From contig JAQYAY010000020.1 of the NCBI GenBank assembly GCA_029338735.1, positions 1 to 64,000 of the forward strand: a stretch of 64,000 nucleotides of DNA, written 5' to 3'. A program made the position numbers and the translations under genes. The stretch is from Lachnospiraceae bacterium (GTDB lineage: Bacteria > Bacillota > Clostridia > Lachnospirales > Lachnospiraceae). Shown here one piece after another: positions 58,021 through 64,000 of this stretch; positions within the stretch are counted from its first letter, which is position 1; every line of letters starts with the position of its first letter. The notes under the pieces were generated by a model. The model was not told where the DNA came from and made no database searches. It saw only the letters and a list, made by a program, of their open reading frames with translations.

Positions 58021-59469
58021 ATGAGTGAATTTGAATACAAAGGTTCTCTCTCGGCCGTCACGACCGATATCCCAGTTACAGAGCCCCAGAGACAGTACTA
58101 CTTTATGGGTAAAGTGAAGGAAATAGTTGGTGAGAAAACAAGAGACCTGGGAAGGCCTCTTACTTTTCATGTGACGACATTCGGATGTCAGATGAATGCC
58201 AGGGATTCTGAGAAGCTTCGCGGAATCCTCTTAAAATGCGGATATACAGAGAAGGATGATGAAGATGCAGACCTTGTGCTCTACAATACCTGTACAGTCA
58301 GGGAGAATGCTGATAATAAGGTCTTCGGCAGACTCGGAGTCCTTCATGGATATAAGAAGAAAAACAAGGAGATGCTAATCGGCCTCTGTGGCTGCATGGC
58401 TCAGGAGTCACCTGTCATAGAGAAGATCAGGAAGAGCTATCCGTTTGTCGATATGGTCTTCGGCACGCATAATGTCTATATGCTTGCCGAGATCCTCTAC
58501 GAGAGGCTTACTGAGGATAAGAAGATTGTTGATGTAAGGGATAAGGCAGACCAGATAGTAGAGAATCTGCCGCTTGAGAGAAAGTACTCATTCAAGTCCG
58601 GAATCAATATCATGTTTGGCTGTGACAATTTCTGCAGTTACTGCATCGTGCCATATGTCAGAGGACGTGAGAGAAGCCGTGAGCCGGAAGCCATTATTGA
58701 TGAGATAAAGAGACTCGTGGCCGATGGTGTGATAGAGGTAATGCTCCTCGGACAGAATGTCAATTCATATGGCAAGGGACTTGATGAGCAGATCAGCTTT
58801 GCAGATCTCCTCCGCAGGGTAAATGAGATTGACGGGCTTAAGAGAATCCGTTTCATGACATCACACCCGAAGGACCTGTCAGATGATCTGATAGATGCGA
58901 TGGCAGAATGTGATAAGGTATGCAATCACCTGCATCTGCCACTTCAGTCAGGAAGTGACAGAATCCTAAAGGACATGAACCGTCATTATACTAAGGAGAA
59001 GTACCTTACTCTAGTTGATAAGATAAGGAACAGGATCCCTGATATCGCCCTGACAACAGATATTATTGTGGGGTATCCGGGTGAGACAGAGGGAGACTTC
59101 GAAGAGACGATGGATGTCGTGAAGCGTGTACAGTACGACTCAGCATTTACTTTTATCTATTCGAAGAGAAGCGGGACACCAGCAGCAAGACGCGATGACC
59201 AGATACCTGAGGAAGTGATAAAGGACAGATTTGACAGACTCCTTGCAGAGGTCAGAAGTGACGGTGAGAAGAAGGCACAGGCACTTACGGGACAGACTCT
59301 TCCGGTTCTTGTCGAAGAAGTAAATAAGCAGGATAAATCACTTGTTACCGGACGTCTCACGAATAACAGCGTAGTGCATCTGCCGGGTGATGAGTCACTG
59401 ATAGGCCAGATAGTGGATGTGAAGTTAAGAGAGTGTAAGGGGTTCTATTATTTAGGGGATAGGATTTAG
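58021..59469 (+). CDS. miaB: tRNA-2-methylthio-N6-dimethylallyladenosine synthase MiaB
   Basis: A radical SAM methylthiotransferase of about 482 residues for A37 of tRNA. The start is uncertain: ATG 57973 would overlap proA by 26 bases and ATG 58021 does not; neither has a good ribosome binding site. Motifs: HVTTFGCQMNARDSEK, YNTCTVRENA and LCGCMAQ (first cluster Cys), CDNFCSYCIVPYVRGRE (radical SAM CxxxCxxC), LHLPLQSGSDRIL, DIIVGYPGETE, and a C-terminal TRAM domain. It precedes ruvAB. Confidence 0.95.
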   Translation: MSEFEYKGSLSAVTTDIPVTEPQRQYYFMGKVKEIVGEKTRDLGRPLTFHVTTFGCQMNARDSEKLRGILLKCGYTEKDDEDADLVLYNTCTVRENADNKVFGRLGVLHGYKKKNKEMLIGLCGCMAQESPVIEKIRKSYPFVDMVFGTHNVYMLAEILYERLTEDKKIVDVRDKADQIVENLPLERKYSFKSGINIMFGCDNFCSYCIVPYVRGRERSREPEAIIDEIKRLVADGVIEVMLLGQNVNSYGKGLDEQISFADLLRRVNEIDGLKRIRFMTSHPKDLSDDLIDAMAECDKVCNHLHLPLQSGSDRILKDMNRHYTKEKYLTLVDKIRNRIPDIALTTDIIVGYPGETEGDFEETMDVVKRVQYDSAFTFIYSKRSGTPAARRDDQIPEEVIKDRFDRLLAEVRSDGEKKAQALTGQTLPVLVEEVNKQDKSLVTGRLTNNSVVHLPGDESLIGQIVDVKLRECKGFYYLGDRI

Positions 59470-59510
59470 GGAATAGGGGATAGTGCTAATCCCTTTAACA
59501 AGGAGACTAC

Positions 59511-60122
59511 ATGATTTCATTCATCGACGGCTACATAGAAGAAGTTTATGACGGAATGATAGTCATAGACCATGATGGTATGGGATTTGAAATGGCCATG
59601 TCTGGGAATTCTATTTCAAAGCTTCCGACAGACCACAGTCAGGTCCGTATCTATACGCTTCTTAATTTTAATGAGAATACAGGACTCAGTCTCTATGGCT
59701 TTTATGACAGGGAGGAGCGGGATTTCTTTACGCTTCTTACAAGCGTATCAAAGGTCGGGCCGAAGGCTGCCATGGGCGTGCTTTCTGTCATGACACCTGA
59801 TGAGCTGCGTCTGTCGGTCATTGCAGGAGATTCGAAGTCTATATCAAAGGCTCCCGGAGTAGGAACCAAGATGGCGGACAGGATCATTCTCGAACTCAAG
59901 GACAAGATTGATGTGACAGATCTTGCAACAGGCGATGACAGTGGAAGTGAGGCTGTTGAGCTCACGCAGTCATCTGTGAAGAATGATGTGCTGATTGCTC
60001 TTACCGGTATGGGATTTGCTGGCCGTGATGTGCTTTCTGCAATTGAAAAAATCGACGGATCCGAAGATATGGATCTTGATACACTGCTTGGAGAGACGCT
60101 TCGGGTATTAGGGAGTAAGTGA
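59511..60122 (+). CDS. ruvA: Holliday junction DNA helicase subunit RuvA
   Basis: A 203-residue junction-binding protein. N-terminal OB fold ([15 protein letters not shown]), two helix-hairpin-helix motifs ([37 protein letters not shown]), and a C-terminal domain III that contacts RuvB. AAGGAG precedes the ATG. Its stop overlaps the ruvB start (TGATG). Confidence 0.95.
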   Translation: MISFIDGYIEEVYDGMIVIDHDGMGFEMAMSGNSISKLPTDHSQVRIYTLLNFNENTGLSLYGFYDREERDFFTLLTSVSKVGPKAAMGVLSVMTPDELRLSVIAGDSKSISKAPGVGTKMADRIILELKDKIDVTDLATGDDSGSEAVELTQSSVKNDVLIALTGMGFAGRDVLSAIEKIDGSEDMDLDTLLGETLRVLGSK

Positions 60123-61114
60123 TGGAGAGAAGAGTTATCACAACTGAAAAGCAGGCTGAAGATATCAAGCCTGAGAATTCGCTCCGTCCGAAGTATCTCT
60201 CTGAATATATCGGACAGGCAAAAATAAAGAAGAGCCTCGGTATCTATATACAGGCTGCAAAGGACAGGGGAGAACCGCTTGACCATGTGTTGTTCTATGG
60301 CCCTCCTGGACTTGGAAAGACCACTCTTTCAGGTATTATAGCCAATGAGATGGGAGTACACGTCAAAATCACTTCAGGACCTGCAATAGCGACTCCTGGT
60401 GATATGGCAGCAATCATCATGGGACTTAAGGAAAATGATATCCTTTTTATTGATGAGATACACCGTCTTAACAGACAGGTGGAAGAGGTGCTCTATCCTG
60501 CAATGGAAGATTTCGCTATAGATATTATGATAGGGAAAGGTCCGACAGCAAAGTCAACTCGTATCTCTGTACCTCATTTTACTCTTGTCGGTGCTACAAC
60601 AAGAGCCGGACTCCTGTCTGCTCCGCTGCGTGACAGGTTCGGAGTCATTTTTCACATGGAGTATTATAGTCCAGAAGAGCTGCAGACTATAATCCTTGCT
60701 TCAGCAAAGAAGCTGGATGTAGAGATAGATGAGAATGGTGCATACGAGATGGCAAAACGATCCCGTGGCACGCCTCGTCTTGCAAACAGACTCTTAAGAA
60801 GAGTGCGTGATATAGCCCAGGTACGTTTCGATGGAGTTATTACGGAAGACGTCGCAGCGAAGAGCCTGGATCTTCTCGAGGTAGATTCGATGGGTCTCGA
60901 CAAGACAGACAGAAAAATCCTGCTTGCGATCCGTGATGCGTTCGACGGCGGCCCGGTCGGCCTTGAGACACTCTCAGCATATGTCGGCGAAGACAAGGGT
61001 ACGATCGAAGACGTGACAGAGCCATATCTGGTCCAGACAGGTCTCATCGTCCGCACCCCGAAGGGAAGAGTGCTGACTGAGAAGGCAAAGGACCATCTGA
61101 AAAATAAGTTGTAA
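60122..61114 (+). CDS. ruvB: Holliday junction DNA helicase subunit RuvB
   Basis: A 330-residue AAA+ motor. Start ATG 60122 with GGGAG six bases upstream; the GTG at 60119 is closer and less likely. [12 protein letters not shown], Walker [10 protein letters not shown], Walker [11 protein letters not shown], sensor [18 protein letters not shown], and a C-terminal winged helix. Forms hexamers that drive branch migration with RuvA. ruvC is not adjacent. Confidence 0.96.
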   Translation: MERRVITTEKQAEDIKPENSLRPKYLSEYIGQAKIKKSLGIYIQAAKDRGEPLDHVLFYGPPGLGKTTLSGIIANEMGVHVKITSGPAIATPGDMAAIIMGLKENDILFIDEIHRLNRQVEEVLYPAMEDFAIDIMIGKGPTAKSTRISVPHFTLVGATTRAGLLSAPLRDRFGVIFHMEYYSPEELQTIILASAKKLDVEIDENGAYEMAKRSRGTPRLANRLLRRVRDIAQVRFDGVITEDVAAKSLDLLEVDSMGLDKTDRKILLAIRDAFDGGPVGLETLSAYVGEDKGTIEDVTEPYLVQTGLIVRTPKGRVLTEKAKDHLKNKL

Positions 61115-61137
61115 TATTTCCGAAATATCTTTATAAT
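61109..61137 (+). promoter_or_regulatory. Promoter of zapA
   Basis: TTGTAA (61109-61114), 17 bases, TATAAT (61132-61137). The -35 overlaps the ruvB stop codon. Confidence 0.6.
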
Positions 61138-61175
61138 AGGGAGTAGTTTATTTTTACCTGTGAAGGAGACAGAGA

Positions 61176-61634
61176 ATGTCTGCGAAAAAGAGTACGACAG
61201 TAGTAATTGGCGGCAGAGTATATACCCTGAGCGGATTTGAGGATGAGGATTATCTGCAGCGCGTAGCCACATATATAAATAGCAAGCTGGACGAGTTCAC
61301 CAAGATGGATTCATACCGCAAGTCCAATGCAGATCAGAAGGCGCTTGTACTGGAACTGAATATAGCTGATGATTATTTCAAGATGAAGGAGAAGGCATCA
61401 GATCTCGAGACTCAGGTCTCACAGAAGGACAAGGAGCTCTATGACCTCAAGCATCAGCTGATCACGAATCAGGTAGACAAAGAGGATCTGTCAGAGCGTG
61501 AAGAGGCTCTGCAGAAGGAGAATCAGGAGCTAAAGGCCATAAAGGAGAAGCTCGAAGCCTCACTTGCGGACGCACTCCTGGGACCAGTCAGTGAAGACGA
61601 AGACGAAGAGAAAGCTGACAAAAAGAAAAAGTAA
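61176..61634 (+). CDS. zapA: Cell division protein ZapA
   Basis: A 152-residue FtsZ-associated protein. N-terminal ZapA domain (VVIGGRVYTLSGFEDEDYLQ, VATYINSKLDE, ALVLELNIADDYF) followed by a long coiled coil and an acidic/Lys-rich tail. ZapA stabilises the Z-ring. The coiled coil is longer than in E. coli but normal for clostridia. GAAGGAG precedes the ATG. Leads into the U32 peptidase gene after two bases. Confidence 0.92.
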   Translation: MSAKKSTTVVIGGRVYTLSGFEDEDYLQRVATYINSKLDEFTKMDSYRKSNADQKALVLELNIADDYFKMKEKASDLETQVSQKDKELYDLKHQLITNQVDKEDLSEREEALQKENQELKAIKEKLEASLADALLGPVSEDEDEEKADKKKK

Positions 61635-61636
61635 TT

Positions 61637-63745
61637 ATGAAAAGAAAACTGGAAGTTCTTGCTCCGGCAGGTGACCTTGAGACACTTCGAACAGCGGTCA
61701 TTGCGGGAGCAGATGCAGTATATTTTGGAGGAGAGGCATTCGGGGCACGTGCATATGCCGCGAATTTTTCATTTAATGATGCCGAAAAGGGCATTTCTTT
61801 TGCACATTCAAGAGGAGCCAGGACATATCTCACAGTCAATACCCTGCTTAAGAGTCTGGAAATAGAAAAAAAAGTCTATTCATATCTCAAGGATTACTAT
61901 AATGCAGGAATAGATGCAGTTCTGGTGCAGGATATCGGACTCATGCAGCTGATCCGTGCATATTTTCCTGAATTACATCTGCATATTTCGACTCAGGCAA
62001 ATGTGACATCGGAGTATGGTGCTTTATTTTTTAAAAACCTGGGAGCATCCCGGGTGGTGCTTGCACGTGAGCTTTCCCTGAAAGAGATAAAACAGATTCA
62101 TGATACTGTGGATATAGAGCTGGAATGCTTTGCACATGGCGCCCTATGCGTGTCGTATTCAGGACAGTGCCTTATGAGCTCAATGATCGGCGGCAGGAGC
62201 GGCAACAGAGGCAGATGTGCCCAGCCATGCAGAAAATGCTATGAGCTCCTGGATTCAGATAAGAAAAAAAGGAATCTGCCAGGTAAATATCCTATCAGCA
62301 TGAAGGACCTATGTACAATAGAGGACGTGCAGGCTTTATATGATGCGGGCGCATCGTCTCTCAAGATCGAAGGCCGCATGAAGTCTAAGGAATATGTGGC
62401 TTCAGTTGTCTCGGCATACAGGATGGCAGCAGATCAGGTAATGGCAGGAGAAAAGACATATGATCCCGGGTCACTAAAGAGTGCTGTTCTTGGTGCCGGC
62501 ACCCGTGGCGGAAGTACAGATGGATATCTGCGCAGACATAATGGATCTGATATGATAAGCTTGGTCGATTCATCTTTTTCATCTGATGGTCCGACATCAA
62601 TACTGACATCTGAAAATAAGGTAAGGGCAGCCGCGCACTTTACGGCAAGGGTCGGAGAGAAGCTGTCTATTACAATTTCTGATGGAGAGAAAGAGACAAC
62701 GGCACAGGGCCCTGTAGTAGAAAAAGCAAAAAAGCCCAGGGATGTCGCTTCTGAAGTAAAGGATAAAATAGTAAAGACCGGTGATGAAAGAATTGAAATC
62801 ACAGATGTGTCAGTCGATGCTGACGCTGATTCTTTTATCCCTATGAGTCTTGTGAAGAGCCTGAGACGTGAAGCTGTACAGAGTTTCCTGGGTGGAATTA
62901 CGGTTTTAAGAGACGAGCCGCTTCCGTTTGAACCATTCAGATCCAATAAGCATGATATGATAACGGGACAGCCTATGCTTGTGACATGCATGACGCAGGA
63001 GCAGTTAAGAACCGTAGCTGGACAGCTCTCTGCAAATGACATCATAGGAATTGACTATGATCTGTATTCCCTTATGGATGTGGATGCCCTGAAGCAGATT
63101 GATCAGAATAAATATCTGTGTCTTCCGGAAATTTTTAGAAGCGACAGGATGCCTGAGATCGATGAGATGATTTTTGACGGCTTTATCATTTCATCATATG
63201 ATGAGATAGAATATGTGCATGAGAAATATCCATCCATTCCTTGTATCTATGACTACAGGCTATATTCGTGGTCAGACAGAAGCAGGGCAGAGCTTTTATC
63301 TTTTGGAGCAGAATATATTTCTGCATCAGTAGAACTGAATGAGAAGGAACTGGCTCATCTGGATAATAGCAGTTCGTTTATCTGTGTCTATGGCAGGACA
63401 CCTGTCATGTATATGGCCAACTGCTCTCATAAGAACAGTGTGGGATGCGATAAGCGCAGAGAAGTGCTATACTTGAAGGACGAGAGAAAGGCTGACTTCC
63501 CTGTCATGAATCTCTGCAGCAGCTGTACCAATGTGGTATACAACAGTCTGCCGACATCGCTTCTTCCTTTTACAGGACAGATTAGTGATATGGGATTTGC
63601 CGGGTGGCGGTTTGACTTTACGATAGAGAATGCAGATGAAGTATCAGAGGTTCTGAATACTTTTAAAAGAAATATCAGTGAGAATGGGGCGGATGACGTC
63701 AGTTGCCATGTGACCCGTGGACATTTTCACAGAGGAGTGTCATAG
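61637..63745 (+). CDS. U32 family peptidase-like protein (RlhA/TrhP-related) with DUF3656-type C-terminus
   Basis: A 702-residue protein. N-terminal U32 domain: LEVLAPAGDLETLRTAVIAGADAVYFGG, STQANVTSEYGALFFKNLGA, and the signature ECFAHGALCVSYSGQCLMSS with GRSGNRGRCAQPCR, holding Cys residues that may bind an Fe-S cluster. U32 proteins were called collagenases, but characterised members (RlhA, TrhP) hydroxylate rRNA C2501 or tRNA U34 using prephenate. The C-terminal half has another Cys group (ANCSHKNSVGCDKRR, LCSSCTNVVYN). No start other than ATG 61637 is needed. Confidence 0.9.
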   Translation: MKRKLEVLAPAGDLETLRTAVIAGADAVYFGGEAFGARAYAANFSFNDAEKGISFAHSRGARTYLTVNTLLKSLEIEKKVYSYLKDYYNAGIDAVLVQDIGLMQLIRAYFPELHLHISTQANVTSEYGALFFKNLGASRVVLARELSLKEIKQIHDTVDIELECFAHGALCVSYSGQCLMSSMIGGRSGNRGRCAQPCRKCYELLDSDKKKRNLPGKYPISMKDLCTIEDVQALYDAGASSLKIEGRMKSKEYVASVVSAYRMAADQVMAGEKTYDPGSLKSAVLGAGTRGGSTDGYLRRHNGSDMISLVDSSFSSDGPTSILTSENKVRAAAHFTARVGEKLSITISDGEKETTAQGPVVEKAKKPRDVASEVKDKIVKTGDERIEITDVSVDADADSFIPMSLVKSLRREAVQSFLGGITVLRDEPLPFEPFRSNKHDMITGQPMLVTCMTQEQLRTVAGQLSANDIIGIDYDLYSLMDVDALKQIDQNKYLCLPEIFRSDRMPEIDEMIFDGFIISSYDEIEYVHEKYPSIPCIYDYRLYSWSDRSRAELLSFGAEYISASVELNEKELAHLDNSSSFICVYGRTPVMYMANCSHKNSVGCDKRREVLYLKDERKADFPVMNLCSSCTNVVYNSLPTSLLPFTGQISDMGFAGWRFDFTIENADEVSEVLNTFKRNISENGADDVSCHVTRGHFHRGVS

Positions 63746-64000
63746 TGATTCATCTGATCACAGAGGTCTCAAGACTGACCTTTATCATCATATTCGCAAT
63801 TTTTACCTATGACTGCTTTGCAGCGCTTCGGGTTGAACGACGCGGAGAAGATTCTACAAAGCTGTACAGCAGGCAGAAGGCAATGATTTATCTGTTCCTG
63901 ATCAATGGTAATCTGCTCCTGTTCCTGAACACCGAGGAGCCGAAGATATTCATCATGATGCTGGCAGAGATCATTTTTACAGTGATTGCGACTATCATCT
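63745..64000 (+). CDS. N-terminus of an FtsW/RodA/SpoVE-family protein, 3' partial
   Basis: The frame starts at GTG 63745, sharing its G with the TAG of the U32 gene, with AGAGGAG seven bases upstream, and runs off the right edge. The 85 visible residues (VIHLITEVSRLTFIIIFAIF, YDCFAALRVERRGED, AMIYLFLINGNLLLFLN) form at least two membrane helices. In Lachnospiraceae an FtsW-like gene often follows this U32 gene and has this kind of N-terminal extension; the diagnostic core is outside the window. Confidence 0.6.
   Translation, partial: MIHLITEVSRLTFIIIFAIFTYDCFAALRVERRGEDSTKLYSRQKAMIYLFLINGNLLLFLNTEEPKIFIMMLAEIIFTVIATII

Overview
This window looks like chromosomal DNA from an anaerobic Clostridia bacterium, most likely Lachnospiraceae. 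The signs are strong AGGAGG-type ribosome binding sites, a complete Rnf complex in the clostridial order C-D-G-E-A-B, ECF-type cobalt/nickel transport, hybrid kinases carrying the ETPDY linker common in that family, and a U32 peptidase followed by an FtsW-like gene. No rRNA, tRNA, CRISPR array or intact transposase was seen. Family assignments come from reading motifs; no database search was run.

Layout. 1-1.8 kb: the 3' part of a membrane protein with a CPBP protease domain. 1.8-11.2 kb: a signalling cluster with a hybrid kinase/receiver, a very large HD-GYP sensor with an ECF-S-like membrane domain and a beta-propeller, an orphan BMP-type binding protein and, convergent to these, two coupled kinase-like genes whose defects complement each other. 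11.4-13.0 kb: a Lon-like AAA+ protein without a protease domain. 13.1-18.3 kb: rnfCDGEAB. 18.4-28.0 kb: two paralogous iron-sulfur flavoprotein oxidoreductases, one followed by hypA and the other by two hypB genes, both preceded by the same palindrome; a VanZ-like gene and an NSS transporter lie between them. 28.1-29.5 kb: an ECF sigma factor and an RsiV-like anti-sigma factor. 29.6-34.1 kb: an XRE-Uma2 fusion, DUF2798, lipid kinase, glutathione peroxidase and ApbE genes. 34.2-40.6 kb: MATE, NhaC, CopA and ThiE.

40.6-45.5 kb is an accessory island. It holds gene remnants, a metallophosphoesterase, and a two-gene operon encoding a phospholipase-D/SF3-ATPase fusion and a serine-resolvase-fold protein that has lost its catalytic residues. 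Two identical-geometry 28-bp dyads, resembling resolvase sites, bracket the operon promoter. This is the best candidate here for an undescribed system.

45.5-54.2 kb: a GH5 glycosidase, cbiMQO, an InrS/CsoR-family sensor, larC, a P-loop-less CobU-like gene, metNIQ and larB. 54.2-64 kb: housekeeping genes (folate cyclo-ligase, a thiM remnant, YjdF-like, HAD, proA, miaB, ruvAB, zapA, U32 peptidase, start of an ftsW-like gene).

Working together. Rnf couples ferredoxin oxidation to NAD+ reduction and ion pumping. ApbE would attach FMN to RnfG and RnfD. The two oxidoreductases probably exchange electrons among NAD(P)H, flavin and Fe-S carriers. Nickel is a recurring theme (HypA, two HypB, CbiMQO, an InrS-like sensor, LarB, LarC), although no nickel enzyme structural gene lies in the window. 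Three hairpin repeats with a GGGACRGGTYCY-like core are scattered between genes.
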